From positions 372,001-436,000 of the forward strand of contig JAPWGK010000004.1 in the NCBI GenBank assembly GCA_029641185.1: a stretch of 64,000 bases of DNA. Reading direction: 5' to 3'. Below, piece by piece: positions 38,681-52,136 of the stretch (positions are counted from its first letter, which is position 1; every line of letters starts with the position of its first letter). The notes under the pieces were generated by a model, which saw nothing but the letters and a program-made list of their open reading frames with translations, made no database searches and was not told where the DNA came from. The position numbers and the translations under genes are program-made. This DNA comes from Pseudofabraea citricarpa (Eukaryota; Ascomycota; Leotiomycetes; Helotiales; Dermateaceae).

Positions 38681-40391
38681 CTCGGAAGAAAGACTTGAAT
38701 AATTACGGATGGCGGGGATATGAGTCCTTTGCGACCTTCAAGCGGAGAGAATCAGGAGCTCACAGGAGGTACCACTCTCACCCGAGCAGTCATGTAATAA
38801 TGAACAGAATTGGAGCCTGATAGGTTAAATTCAAAAGGGCGAGCTGGTACAGAATAGTGAAGAGTGCTTTGGTTGTAGAGCTGGCAAGTAAAGAGTGGCA
38901 ATAAGGTAGGATATATATACTAGAAGAAGTGCAGAGCGAAACCTGCTCTCCATCCCACTAACTCATAGTACATGGGGGACTAAGTCCATAGCCAGAGTGG
39001 CATAAAAAGACACATTCAATCAGCTGGATCTGATATCTATCGGCAGCAGAAGCATTCGGCATGCTGACTTGCATTGCTGGCTGCATCGCATGGCATCTGC
39101 AAGAAGGCTCTGGATTACAAGACCACTTGCTCATATAATCAGAGTTGCTAATGACTCAAGCCTCTGTAGTCCTGGTATCGCTTGTATACATGGGGGACAG
39201 TTGAGCAAAAGAGAGACAAAGCCAGTGCTTACAGGCCCGATTAGGTAGGGTCGACTGATGTAGTGCATCGCGACGACAGAGTGAGAGAAGGTCTGAATGG
39301 AGGCATTGTCAAGATGGCATCGGAAGCACCAAGGAGTCGGCATTGTCGAGAGCTGCTGACTGTTGATAGCCATTGCCGCGTAGCGCGCCTTGGTCAGCGG
39401 CTGGATGGCATGAAGGCCTGTTGAGCTGAAGCCTCGGGCAATATTAATCTTCAGCCCGGTGGCCTCGCGGATAATGATGCATAGAAGAGCAGAAGAAAGT
39501 GCGGGTTTCTGGTCAGCGTGCGTCATGGATGAATGGGGATTCTGGCGCTTCGCGTGTCCGGCCCCCAGCGCTTGTTTGTGTAGGTAGGTGTAGGCTACTT
39601 TGTACTGCAAGTTTGTACTCTAGGCAAGTAATCCTTTGTCCGGGGGGCCGGGACATTTAATATTATTGGGGTCGGCTTACCTCACTCGACGGCAGACGCT
39701 GGCGAAGCACAGCCTAGACGCGCCAGACGCCGGGCGGCTGCTGAATAAGAAGCCAGCGCCAGTCAAGCTCAGGTACGGAAGTCCGTACTTGTGGACCGTC
39801 CACGTGACTATATTAAGATTACTCGGCAGCGAGATTGGTTGGTACTTTCGTACAATGTGTGTATCGGTACCGTATGATGTCGGGTCTGGACTCTGTCCAG
39901 TGCTCTACATATACCTACTGTACCTACCTATACCTACCTACCTAGTACCCAGGTGCGCTTCTTAAGGCATTACATCACCACGTCCAGCGCTGCCGACTGT
40001 ACTTGTTGTCATCATCATCATTATTATGGTCATTATTATCGAGATGAGGGCAATCAAATCCCATCCATGCATGCGAGCACAACCGTAATTGACCACCGTC
40101 GTTGTGTCTTGGACCCCGTCTTCATCCTCGTCTCCGGGGGTCCTCTCCTCGCCGACACTACTGACCCTTGCTGCGATGCTCGACGACACACCATTTCAGC
40201 ATCACCATCTCAGCATCGTCAGTACCCATATCACTGCAGCTGAACGTTGAGCGGCGGATTCCCAACCTGTCACCTCTTCTTCTGTCTAATCTGATTGCTC
40301 TCCACGCGCGGACGCCTTCATAATTCGCTCTACCCACTCTGCCCTGGGAAATGGCTGGTCGATAGCTCGCAAACACCACAAAGCTCACTCC
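38681..40391. other. 1.7-kb intergenic region with TACC repeats
   Basis: Divergent upstream region of the helical-protein gene (-) and the vezatin-like gene (+). A tacctacc-type microsatellite lies at about 39,905-39,950. A minus-strand open frame of 159 codons (39,131-39,610) has no family resemblance and I treat it as chance. The last 300 bases before 40,392 are pyrimidine-rich as in a leader. Confidence 0.5.
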
Positions 40392-42473
40392 ATGGAGTCC
40401 GTGATATATGATGGCTCGCCGTTAGCCAACTATCTTGAAGGTATGCTACTTGGCTTCTCTTCCAGCTCCCAGCCTTCGTTCTCGCGCGAGTTTCTCATCG
40501 CAACCCCATCTAACATAGTCACCACAGGCGAAGGTGAAAGCGATGGACCATGGGCGATACAGCATGAGCAGGCCACCGATCATGAAATAGCTTTGCCCGA
40601 GTCATCATTCGCACCACGAGGCAAGCCGACCGTTCCATTGAAGTTTCGCCAGAAGCTTCCTCCTACTTTGCGCTTGACAGTCCCCCAGAACACCGCAGCC
40701 GCTGCAGTACATAATGCTTTCTCGGTGCGTTTACCAATATTCTTACAGGTTGATGCGAAGGAACTGACGGATGTTTAGAGGGCCGTCAACTCAAGACTGG
40801 GTCGAGCCGACAATGAAAGATTTCTGGAGAGATTTCGGTATATAATCGTAGCATCCCAGCTACTGAACACCAACTCCTTTGTGTCTCAAGGTTCCCGTGG
40901 CCATTCGCGACCAGAATCAATGGCCTTGCCCACGGCGCCTCAGGTGGGTAGCTTCACACTCTCTGGAGCCGTCCTCACAGCTTTGGGAGCGTTTGCTCTT
41001 ACTTGGTTGGTCCATTGGGCTCGAGGGGGCACGAACAACAGCATGCTTGGGAAAGGGCGTATGTTTTTGGTGGTTGCTTTCGTGGCCGTCTTAGCAACCG
41101 TTTCCTACACCCAGTTGCGCAGACAGTGGCTTCAGTATCTCCGTCAGCAGACCCTGGCCGAAACATCAGAGTTCATCAGCAAAGCTCAAGGATTCGATGA
41201 AGTGGCATCGGCGGCCCTGACTTTAGTCCAGGAGGTCGAGCTCGTCTCGCGTGGCTACAGAATGTAAGTATTTTCCAGAAGGACTCACTTTCATCGTTGA
41301 CATCAGATCAGCAGCGCCCCCCTACCACCAATCAGCCGCCTAGAGGATCGTAGTCAAACGAGAAGATGTGCGCGGCTGAGGAAGACGCTTCGTCTCAGCT
41401 TCACGGACATGCTCCCCCTCTATAAGCAGGCATTCTCTGTCCTCCAGCCACATACCGAGCCAATGGATCTGGAAAAGTATTACGACGTGTATGACATCAG
41501 TGATTTGGACTTTGCGGAAGCTATGATAGATTACACTAGTACTGAATTCGAGGACATGGACTCTTTACGAGCACTCAAAATCCTTGCTGCGAGATTGCAT
41601 ACGTTACGGAAGGTGTTTCTGTCTTGCCTTTTGGCACTAGATGCGCATGGTGGCAAACCAGATTTTGATCGCTGGAGCACAGCGGTAGATGAGGTACATG
41701 CCATGAGTCTTGTGACCGGCAAAGCGGAAGGGCGTCTTCGTTCAATACTCAACGAGGAAGAGAGTACGCATAATGCATTTTGGTTTATATTGTATCATTG
41801 CTAACACACTCCAGCGTTTCCCGTGCCTCCTACCCCCAAACTTCCATTGTCACCTGGTCGTGAGCGTTGGCGAGCCCAGCTACGCAAGCTAAATTCTCTC
41901 TCGTCCGGCATTCGAGGTCTGCAGGCGAAGCTCCATGTTCTTCGCGAAGAGTCAGACAAGAATCTGAACGATTCAAGCGACGTTTCAGAGCTCGGGACGA
42001 ATCTAATGATTCAATACGAATCGATCGGCATCGACTTGAAAGAATTGATGCAGGAATGGGAGGATGGAAAGGCTGCACTCGCATCAAATATCGACCGAAA
42101 CGAACGACGTATTTCTTCCATGAGTGGCATGCTTTCTCCCACCATATCTTTAAGTGGCCTTACAGCTGTCGAGGAAGGCGGTGCTCTTGATGCTTTGCGA
42201 GCTCTAAATGGCGAGGACCGAAGATCGCGATCCAGTCTTGATTTTAGTAGCTCTGATGCAGAGGAGGTCTTTGAAGCAGTTGCGCTACCGCGGCAGAGGA
42301 GCACACTAACCAGAGAACAACGAATTGCAAAAATGAAGGAGGACAGAGTCAGGAGAGAGTCCACAAAAGATCGAGCCGACGCCAACACGCATATGCTTCG
42401 AGAGCTGGAATCAGTGATTAATCTGAGACCCAGAGGAAGGACAACGCCAGCCGGGCGAATTACGTCAATATGA
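40392..42473 (+). CDS. Vezatin/Inp2-type protein (peroxisome myosin-binding family)
   Basis: Five exons (40,392-40,440, 40,528-40,724, 40,779-41,263, 41,312-41,763, 41,815-42,473) with introns of 48-87 bp give 613 residues. The layout matches the fungal vezatin-like family, which contains yeast Inp2, the peroxisomal receptor for the class V myosin used in peroxisome inheritance. Seen: a FLERFRYIIVASQLL segment before two membrane segments (roughly residues 145-165 and 180-197), separated by a basic/Gly loop, then long helices (ARLRKTLRL, then ALKILAARLHTLRKVFL) and a C-terminal part with coiled-coil character (LNSLSSGIRGLQAKLHVL). The tail is basic. The call as a peroxisome receptor is inference from family. 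Confidence 0.78.
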
Positions 42474-42990
42474 TGCCGACGCATAATGAATTTCCTTTTG
42501 ATTAATGACATGACCTGCTGTCTGGGTAAAGAAGACAGATTTGTATAATCAGCCGCTTTGGCATTCCCTAGTCTCTCCTTGGTTCTAAATTGTGCGATTT
42601 AGCATGCTTGTATATCGAGTATTCTCATTTGTCTAGAAAGAGGTGTTAATGATAATGAAAATAATCACTAATCTGGCGGTTTACAATGAATAATATAAAA
42701 CTAGAAATTAGCAGCTGCATATGTCTCTGAGGCCCTGATCTCACTTGCCTTTTTATTAAACAATCGCAGGGGTCTGTCATGTGACTTGGCACTGGTCGCG
42801 CTTACCTACCTAATTTGTCTGAAGATAAACGCGAAGACCAAACAAACCAGGCACACGCTTCAATTGGCCTTCTAACAACCCTTTTTACAACAAAGCAGAG
42901 CAGAGTAATGGCCCCCTGTATTCTCTGGCCCAGTGATCCCACATAGCTGGGTATCTATTGACAAGACACGCGCAGCCGGACAGAAGCCCA
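42474..42990. promoter_or_regulatory. Intergenic/leader region before APC2
   Basis: About 500 bases between tandem plus-strand genes, holding the 3' end of the upstream gene and the APC2 promoter. The frame open from 42,958 starts at a TTG, so the first ATG at 42,991 is taken as the start. No other feature seen. Confidence 0.4.
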
Positions 42991-45791
42991 ATGGCAACTT
43001 TAAGAATTGCTCAATCACGACAGAGGCGCGTCTTTCAGGCAGTCTTCCCATCAGAAGCTGATATATCTCAGCCTACACCAGCTACTACCCCAGCCATTGG
43101 GTTTACACCTGTTGGGCAAGCCTTTGGCGGACCACCAAATATCACACATGACCGTCGGCAAGCCTCGCGGGGGTTGCAGCAACCAGCATCTTCGCCCGAA
43201 AATTTAGATCCAGTACGAGATCAAGTACATTGGGACAGATCATGGCACGCAGTAACAGATTTTCTCAGCCTGCCTGATAGCGTCCTGCGCAAAGACACTC
43301 TCCAGGCTCCCGACTTTCGGCCGAAGTCGCCCGACTTTGCCCTCAACCAAGCTCTTCAAGATGTTCTGGCTCCTTCATCTCGTCTTCCCTTGGCAAGGAA
43401 GACAGAAGATGTTACACCATGGTACGCACGGCATGTCAGGCACCATTTTTTGCACCAGGTTCTTCCGTTGACCTCTAGATCTGCTGGCATTCAGGACCCG
43501 CAAACCGTACTATCTGAGGTTATCGCGATTCTCCAGGCTATACATCGTCAATACTCGCATGGACTTGCATTCGTTGCTCAAGGAGTGGAAATTCTCATTC
43601 CTGGTTCTTCAGAACCGTTAGTCAACAGGTTTCACCAAGATCTCCATACCCTGATCAGTAGTTCGGTTACTGAGCGAGTGGCATTTGCCTTGCGGTCTGT
43701 CTTGACATCGTTAACATATACCATCTTAAGTATACCAACACAAATAGAACAGGATGCATTGCCCACACCCTCGGATAATATCACATCAGGAAAAGCTCGC
43801 AGGAACATGATGAATCTTGTGGATGCCTTGCATAGTGTTGGCTTGGCTGGAGAGAGCTTCCAAGTCATCTTCGCTGAGATCATGAATAAGGCAATGGGTG
43901 AGTATGTACAGGGTGTTTTCAAAAATGGTTGGTCGCCATCCCAGAATCCTAATTGTGGAGTACTAGAAGGGGGTACTCGGGACGCTGGTAAGACGGGAAG
44001 CATACAAACATTACAGCAGCAACATCAGTCCCGCTGTGTGTCAGATCTCTACGACTGGATTGAGAATCAGTATTCAAGGCTAGCTGTGGAAGTTTTTAAC
44101 AAGATTGAAAACGTCACAGTGTCTTGGCCTGATGTAGAGAAGTGGAAGGAGATGAGCGTTGGGCGCCTAGCAGGGTTGCGGACACACGAGCTATTCGAAA
44201 TAGTGGTCAATTGGCCGAGCAGTGGTGATGCTCTGGATGACCTTCGCACTGCCATAACAACTCCACAGCGACGCTTGCATCTCACAGATGTCTTTGCCGT
44301 TGCTTTAAACGAAAGGCTTCTACATCCCGGGGCTTCGACACTGGAGATATTACAGACATACATCTCTATGATATGGTCATTTCACTCTCTGGATAATTCC
44401 AAGGTCTTACTTGACCGTGTCGCTTATCCTCTGCAACTCTATCTGTGTTCGCGCGAAGACACGGTACGAATCATAGTGACTGGGCTTCTCTCTGACACAG
44501 AGGATGACCAACGGGTGCCTGTGCAACCCGGTGGTGATAGACTGGTTGAACTAGCTCTGTTATTGAATCAAGGCACCGAACAGAGCGGCCATCGAACTAG
44601 CGAAGAAGAGCTGGATTGGCACGATATGGATTGGGTGCCTGATCCTGTGGATGCTGGTCCAGGATACAAGAGATCCAAGAGTGCTGACATTATTGGGACA
44701 CTGATCGGTGTGCTGGGGTCCCAGGAGGTCTTTATCAAGGAATTTCAGAATGTCGTCGGTGAGAACTTGTTGAGGCATGATGCTGGGTTCGAGAAAGAGG
44801 TAAAGAATTCATGATTGTATCACATTCATATGCTAATCATCTATAGACCAAAGTTCTAGAACTTCTGAAAGGCCGATTTGGTGAAAGTCCCCTTCAGAGC
44901 TGCGAAGTCATGATCAAGGATATTCAAGATTCGAGTAGGGTGGATGGTGTCATCCGGAAAAACCAGAAATTGGACCCGAGCCAGCAAGAGATTCGAGAAG
45001 CTCGCGCCATCACAGCGAAAAGTGAACTGGCCGAGAGCCATACTAGCCCCGAAGGACTGCTTAAGCCATCGCTTCATGCCAAAATCCTCTCTCGACTCTT
45101 TTGGCCGCAGCTGCAAGATGAAAGCCATCGAGTACCCGATGAGATTGCGCAGTTACAAAAGCAGTACGAAGAGGGCTTCGAAATTCTTAAAACATCTCGT
45201 AAGCTGACTTGGCTTCAAACATTGGGCCAGGCAACTGTCGAACTTGAATTGACGGACCGTGCAATTCATGAAGAAGTACATACGTGGCAAGCGACAGTCA
45301 TATGGGCCTTCGGCAGTGAAGAGGTTGGCGATGAGTCCCTAACACGCAGCGTCGACGAGCTAGTTCAGCACCTTAAGATGGCAGAGCCACTTGTCCGGGC
45401 GGCTTTGAACTTTTGGGTGGGAAAACTAGTTTTACAGGAGATTGGCAAAGACACGTTTGCCGTCCTCGAGACGCTCAATCACGAAGAGCGCGCACGATCT
45501 AATGCGCAAGCAGCGGCTGCAGCTGCAGCTATTGCTGACGACCACACTGAGGATGTTGGGGCCATTGCTAGCGATTTGACGGAGAAGATGCAAGTCCCAT
45601 GGCAGTTTATACAAGGCATGCTGACCAACATGGCGTCTCAAATGCCGTTACAGCAAATTGCCATGATGCTCAAAATGTCCATTGCTGATGGGTTCCCTTA
45701 CAGCAACGAGGAGTTGCAAGAGTTCTTGGCATTGAAGATTTCGAGTGGGGAACTTGAGCTGGCTGGCGGCAAATATAAACTGAAGAAGTGA
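42991..45791 (+). CDS. APC2: Anaphase-promoting complex subunit 2 (cullin)
   Basis: Exons 42,991-44,799 and 44,847-45,791 (47-bp intron) give 917 residues. APC2 is the cullin of the APC/C ubiquitin ligase and holds the RING subunit APC11 to drive mitotic exit. Seen: an N-terminal helical repeat part; a cullin-homology core with a VLELLKGRFGESPLQ segment, CEVMIKDIQDS and SRLFWPQLQ; and the C-terminal winged-helix domain, which ends in FLALKISSGELELAGGKYKL. The splice phase is exact and restores the conserved core. An alanine run (AAAAAAIA) at about 45,510-45,540 lies just before the C-terminal domain. The start follows a long open frame without an upstream in-frame ATG. Confidence 0.92.
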
Positions 45792-47850
45792 TGGGAGGGG
45801 ATCAGTAGGCATGGAAGAGCATTGTTCGTTGTTGGTACGAACATTTCTGAAATAGATTAGATCTCTAGAAATGCATGCCTTGCTGCTGCTTCGTAGACGA
45901 CGACTCGGAAACGGGTACTTGGTCCATAAGACCTAAATAACAAGAAACTCAAGCCAGCCCTATTAAGGCTAATGTGACAGGCTGGCAGGCCCTGTGCTTT
46001 GTTTGTGTCGGATGAAGGCAGCATATATGAGTTCAAAACACCGACCAGTTTCGTCCCTATCCAGCTAGGCGGAGCTTTCTTCCTTTCTTTTTCTTGCCTT
46101 TCCACTCGTTCATCCCGCATCGTCCATCCTGTTCTGATGTGCACTGTCAACAAGATCACAACATAGTGGACCGCGTGTGACCTAAAGAAGCTCAGCCCCG
46201 GATCAAGCAAGGCCGGACACCACACACGCCTGATGTGTGTGCTTTCATGTGATTGGGTCGCTCACAGGGTTCAGCGTCTGGAAAGGCTCAATAAAATGAT
46301 GATGATAATAATCAAGGTCGGTCGGTTGTTATAGGTAGTGAGCTCGACCCGACTCGACGTCCGTCCTCTTTTTCAAACTTCACCCCGTCCGAAGGCCCTT
46401 TCAGCCCATGACAAGCTCACACCGCTCACATCCGAGCCTCTGAGCCTGTCCGCTGTGCGACTGGCTGGTAGATACTCGGCTTTGCTTTCTTCTTCGGGAA
46501 CATAAGTGGAGGAGGGTCTTGCGAAGTTGCGAAGCGCGGCTAAGACAGAACCAGCAGAGGATAGAGGATAGTCGGCTGGGCTGGGGGCTGGGCTGGGCTG
46601 GCAGAACTAGCTGGTGTGCCAAAGTACAGAAAGTCACAGTTGAGAGTTATTGTACAGTACATAAAGTACAAAGTAGCACCGCTTATAGCATAGCGGTAGC
46701 GGTAAGAAGAGCAGGGCAGCAAAGCAGCAAAACAGGAAGAAGTACGTACTCGGGTAGCAGCAGGGTGCCTGTAGCAAGTAGCCTATCGTATCAGGTCCGG
46801 GTCTCACTGCCCCGCCAGTCGTTGATTGCGATAGTGATAGCAGATAGCAGATAGTCGATTGTCGATTGTCGATTGCTATTGATTGCTGACGATAAGGCCC
46901 TCAAGTGCAGGGTCAATAATAATAATGATGAGATAGATGGCCGGCGGCTGTTGGGCTGTTGGACTGGCGGCCAGTAATGTGTACTCCACTCACTGCTGAC
47001 TGACTCCCCGAAGGAGGCACTGATCACTATAGCACAGTATAGTACATCACAGGTAACTTTATAAGGTGCTAGCTACTGTGTCAGCGACCCCTCTTCCTGA
47101 ATTCGGACACAGGCCAGGCCGCTCTCGCCGCTAGAACTACCCGTAACCCGCTGACTTGCTGCCCCCACCCCTCCGTCCCTCCACTACCTACCTACCCTAC
47201 CTGTACCTACCTACACCTGTGAACCTGCGCCTAAACCTACACCTACCTACACCTGTCTTGTCTACCAACACCTGTCTACACCTACACCTACCTACCCTAC
47301 CTCCTCCCTCCCTCCCTCCCTCCCTCCCTCACTACTCACTCCTCATCCAGCCACCGCTGGTGCCCCCTCTTCACCCCCTCCGAGTCCACTACTACTGTTC
47401 TCGCGGTTACTGTTACAAGACGTCGGATACCCTCCTACTCCTCCTCCTCCTCCTCCTCCTCCTCCTCGCTATCGTCCCTGCCCCAAGCCTAAGCCGTCCA
47501 TGGTCATTATTCATTCACTCACACCCTGTTCTCCTCCCACCTCTTCCACTCTTCCTCTCTTCCTCTCTTCCTCTGACATCACCTTCTCATCGACCCTCAT
47601 TATTCACCTCGCCTCGTCGCCTTCACCGTCCTATCCAAACTATGACATGAACTCTATGCCAGCCTCCGCACGAAACACCAACCACGCATGCTACGCAGAA
47701 GCAGAGAGCCAGCGGAGCGGAGCGAGGTCAACGACAACCATCTGAGGCACTCTTCCAACACCCGCTCTCTGCACCTGCACCTGCACCTGCACACATCAGT
47801 TCAACAGCGCGAAGCCCATCGAAGGAGGCACCTTCTCTCTTCTGCTGAAC
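45792..47850. promoter_or_regulatory. 2-kb upstream region with microsatellites
   Basis: Long region before the RING-finger gene. It contains gattgtc/gatagcag short repeats (46,840-46,885), cctac/tacctac repeats (47,180-47,300), a cctc run (47,303-47,330) and a (CCT)n run (47,437-47,467). The last 700 bases are strongly C/T-rich, as in a long mRNA leader. Open frames here on the plus strand (47,156-47,650) are Pro/Leu/Ser low-complexity and I do not call them genes. Confidence 0.55.
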
Positions 47851-50310
47851 ATGGAGCAGATGGACTTCACCATGGAGTCCGAACAACCTGCGAACCTCGC
47901 CTCACGCTGTCCATACTTCCACCAGATGAGCCGCCCCGTCAACCATGTCTCGCACCGTGATGGGCCACCAAACTATGACCCAACATCCAGCAGAGATTCT
48001 CGGTACGCAAATAGTACGAGTATGAACACACAGCAACGGCCTACCTACTCATCGAATATGCCACACCTTCCACACATGCCACCGCAATGGGGTCCCGATT
48101 CATGGTACGGGTTTGGACAGTTGCAACAACATCAGCCGCAGTATCAACCACAACAGCAGCCGCAACAGCATTACCACCACCAGCACTATACCCCACATCA
48201 TCAGCCATCCCGGTCTGCAGATGTGTCAAACTCGAGGCCACCCTTCTTAGCAGGTGGCTGGAGTACAGCCTCGAGCAATCACCAATCACCCTTTGGCTTT
48301 GTTATCAATAATCCCGCACCTGGGATTCCTCATAGCGGTCTTGACCGCAGTACTAGCGATAGCACTGGTCCGGTTGAAGCAAACGATGGTCGAATGCCAG
48401 CATCCGCGGCCCCAACAAGCGCTCCGCAGCCTTTTAGACAGTCTGCTATAGTTTTTGCGAGGAGCAATCAACCAACATCAGATTCGAATAACGCACCTAC
48501 CACTCCATCTGAAGGCTCAACTAACGCTCAGAATCGATCTACTCATGAGCCAATGGGAAATCGAGTGGCTCGAATTACACCTGCTGGCCGGCTTGGCCGA
48601 AATTCTCTTGGGGTACCTTCCGAGGAAGTGCGAGCACGTATGTATAGTCCTAGTTGGTATGGGTATTTGAAGCTGGCTTAAAGCCTCTTCTCTGGAGTTG
48701 GACCATCCAGCACTTACTGAAGGCCTTTTCTAATTGTTATTTTAGCTCAATTTCGGCCTACGAGGGGAAATCCTCATCATTTTTCATCCGCGGCACGCAG
48801 AAGCCGAGGATTAAGTCATGGTTCCAGTGATGCAGATGCAGACGATGATGACTCGGATGACCACTCGGAGCTCTACCATCGTGAGATTTACCTAAGTGAC
48901 GAGACGGCTCTAGCTACTATGCGTGGTTTAGCTGCCCACGGGAAACTTGTGGCTTCTCAAAGCGCAATAGCTTCTCTGGAAAAGGTTGAAGTGAAAAGTC
49001 TTGCTGAAGCGGATCGAAGTAAGTTCCGCCCATCTTTCATATCTCTTACCATCCATCAAACCTCAAAACACAGCTTTTGCTGAATGATTGCTGGCTATCT
49101 GCAAGCGGTGTAGTCGGGCGTGAATAGATTAGGTGAAGACATATATCGTCAATATTCAAGCTAGACTTTTGATTGCGTGCCTAAAAATCAATCATTTGAA
49201 TTAGTATATCCCAACTAACAAGTATCTCTAGCCTGCATAATCTGCTACAACGAGTTCAGCATTGAAAATCCCGAAGGCATTGTGGAAAGTCCGTTACGTC
49301 TACCCAAGTGCAAACACATATTTGGTGACAAATGTATCAAAAAGTGGTTTCAGGATTCTGATAGCTGTCCATATTGTCGAGACAAGCTGCCGTCAGAATC
49401 TAGTCGTCCCAGGATGCTACTAGCTAGACTGAACGAGCAACAAGCCATGAGATCCTCTCGAATGAACCTCACCACCATCTCGGCACGTCATTTAACCTCC
49501 GATGAGCATGCCACTGGACTGAGGTTGGTCTCATTTCCCCAGCGATTTGGCTAGGAAGATCATTGACTTCTATATAGAACCAGGGATCTTGCGTCCTACC
49601 AAGCCGATTACCTGGCAGTACAACAAGGCTTGGCAGAACAAAGAAACCCGCCTTATGTACCCAACAGGCCCTTGTACCCCGAGTCACCAGAGAGTAGGCG
49701 CCGTCGAGGACGGCTAGGTGTTGGAAGAGCCCTTCCTCCACCAAATCGGCCAACCTCGGTTGGCACAACAAGATTCAACATGCAGCAAGGCTTGTTCCGG
49801 AATGTGCTTTCTGGCCCTACGCAAATACAAATGAGTAGAAACCATTACACCTCACGAGACAATCCGCATACGAATATCCCCAACGGCCACTCAGCATCAT
49901 CATCACCAGAGGGCTTATCCCCCCCAGTTGCTGTAGGGTCATCGCCTGCAGATTCAGACCTTGTTGAAACAGCATCGCACGCTTCCGAAAACCCTGATGA
50001 GAGCCAGTCTCATTCACAGTGGCACGACTCCGCTATAGAATTCTTGACAAGAGACGAACACAACAACGCCTCCCAGCGGCCAGTGATCAATAATACCGAA
50101 TCGCATGGTTCTCCTCCGCCTCGGCTGTTACCACCACATTTTATCTCAATTCAGCAACAGTATTCCCCTTCGGAGAACAGTCTTCCTCGAACAGCTACCG
50201 ATTCAGGAAACAGTATAGCGGATGGGGCTATATGGATTGATCCCTTCACCACGGTGCCGAGAATAGCACCCTTTCAGCAGCCTAGATGGTCAGGCTGGAG
50301 TTCTCGGTGA
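47851..50310 (+). CDS. RING-finger protein, probable E3 ubiquitin ligase
   Basis: Four exons (47,851-48,637, 48,746-49,018, 49,232-49,523, 49,578-50,310) give 694 residues. Seen: a low-complexity N-terminus rich in Gln, His and Pro (QQHQPQYQPQQQP at about 90-105), an acidic stretch (DADADDDDSDD), then a RING domain at about residues 354-396 with CIIC, a long loop, CKH, GDKC and CPYC, which gives the eight zinc ligands. The C-terminus is Ser/Pro-rich and probably disordered. RING domains recruit E2 enzymes, so a ubiquitin ligase is likely. The third exon begins exactly at the RING. Intron 2 is 213 bp, much longer than others here. The start is the first ATG of the frame; a later Met (residue 8) is possible. 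Confidence 0.82.
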
Positions 50311-51795
50311 TAGTAATACAAAACATTTGAAAGGCTCGGAAGATATAATCCAATGAACACGAAGCTTCACAAGGCAAAGGGTTGTGGTGGTGATTTTAAG
50401 AGGGCATTTAAGTTGCAGAAACTCGTGGCAACGGCGTATGTGGAGTATTGAGGGAATAATGAAAGCGTATATTTCCAGATAGGCACTCATATCTAAACAT
50501 GTGCATGTCACTTTGCAAGGTCCATCACAGGAACCCACACTCCTTGAAATAGCCTTCAATGAAATTTTCTTCATCTACACCGAGGACTCTCCCTTGACCA
50601 AGATGCTTGCAGGTGTACTCCCATGTACTTACTGTAAGGTTAAATGTCTACATCTTGTCAATACAGTTACGTTATATTAAAAACGATTTGAAGTACTACT
50701 TACACAGTTTGTTGATTCGCAGCATGTCTTTTCGTAACTGGGGCCCTTTTGAGTGCTGATTTATGCTCCTAGCCGAATGGTGTTTTAGGACAATGCCATC
50801 AAGAGAGCTGGATATAGTTATATCATCAAGTCATACGCTTAGTGCGGTGTTAGTGTTTTACAGTCTTTGTGCGGCATACCTTGTTCTTATCTCTTGTTTT
50901 CTTTTTTTTCTTTTTGAAAAAGGAAAATGACAACATCTTAAAACGTATCTCCTTGAGTGATAATGTGGTAGAATTTGAACATTATCAACAAACTTACTAT
51001 GAACGTTGTAGAATTGTATCATGTCGAATTCAAATAATTGAATAGCCGGTGTAAAAAGGCCCCATTCACCCTGTCAAGTATTCCGATTCTAAGATCTAGA
51101 ATAACCTAGGTCCTGGGTAGTAGTTAAGATTATTTGGCGGAGTATTCGAGCCAGAGATTTGTTTGTGCTTGATCATTCTACGCCGACTGTAGGCCGGCTG
51201 CACTCGGTTTTGCGAGTCAGTCACAGTTAACGGCTGTATACTCACCCATCGGTACCACTGTGCCAATTAGCTGCCGCGTGAAGTTCGATATTCTGGTCCG
51301 CGCGGTGGATTGTGAACTACTGACGATTCACCTACATGGCTAGGTACAATTATCAGCTGTGTGCCTCGCCCCCTTTTCCTCTCCGCCTGCTAGATCCCTA
51401 GGACCGCAATCCCTACCCATCGCTGATTATACAGCCCTTTGAAAAGAAAAACCGGGGGAAAAAACACCAAGGTCAAACACGCAACTAGCGAACAAATCGA
51501 TACAGACCGAAGCCCGAAAGTCTCCTTCTTGTAACCCCGGAAGATCCTTGCGTCAGAACAGTGTGATGGTCGCTAATTGACAGTTGACAGTGAAATATCG
51601 GCGCAGTCAATTCTTCTTTAAAGCCAAAGTTAGTTTAGAGCGAAACAAGTAGACGGGAGGAGGGGCTAATTTACTTGTGAGTTTCAACATCGGCAATAGA
51701 AATTCAAACCAATATCAAAGTGAAGACGTCGGCCCGGGTGGGAGTGTATAGCTGATGAGACGATATGAGAGGCTACCATACGAAGGTGACAGACA
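50311..51795. other. 1.5-kb intergenic region, no gene seen
   Basis: Moderately AT-rich non-coding sequence at the 3' side of the RING gene. A few scattered short frames but none with coding texture. No repeat or RNA gene recognised. Confidence 0.45.
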
Positions 51796-52136
51796 TTAAG
51801 CGACCACCTTGTGCTCGTTAGATTTAGAGACGAGCCTGTTCATGTTCGGTATTCGGTGCTCGGTGATAAGTGACTAGGAAAGCAGAGGTCGATGTCATTC
51901 GTGCTGGAGAGGCTCTGTTCTCAGACGGGAACGCGGATGCGTCCCGAGTGCTCGCGCGGGACAGGCGCCACCTGAGGCCAGTTATAGATGCTGGGCAGGT
52001 TTGGGAAACTGTGTCGTCGGATAGGGCCATCGAAGATGCGCAGAGTGACAGCGAAGACGCAGAGTCCCATGCAACCCCCAAAGATAGCGAGGGCGAGCGC
52101 TTGGCTCGTGGAGACGGTGTGAAACAGTCCGGACAT
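51796..52136 (-). CDS. Possible small single-pass membrane protein
   Basis: Two exons, 52,136-51,972 and 51,873-51,796, with a 98-bp GT-AG intron that has a good pyrimidine tract (CTCTGCTTTCCTAG), give 80 residues. Residues 9-34 form a hydrophobic segment (ALALAIFGGCMGLCVFAV), followed by a basic stretch IRRHSF. The ATG has a favourable context (cacaaATGt). I do not recognise the family; small mitochondrial or ER membrane proteins can look like this. An antisense frame is also open over the same bases, so the call is tentative. Confidence 0.38.

Noticed and set aside
39131..39610. 159-codon minus-strand open frame
   Set aside because: No family resemblance, mixed amino-acid composition, and it lies in a divergent promoter region.
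47156..47650. 164-codon Pro/Leu/Ser-rich plus-strand frame
   Set aside because: Produced by C/T microsatellites in a leader; no domain and no conserved start.
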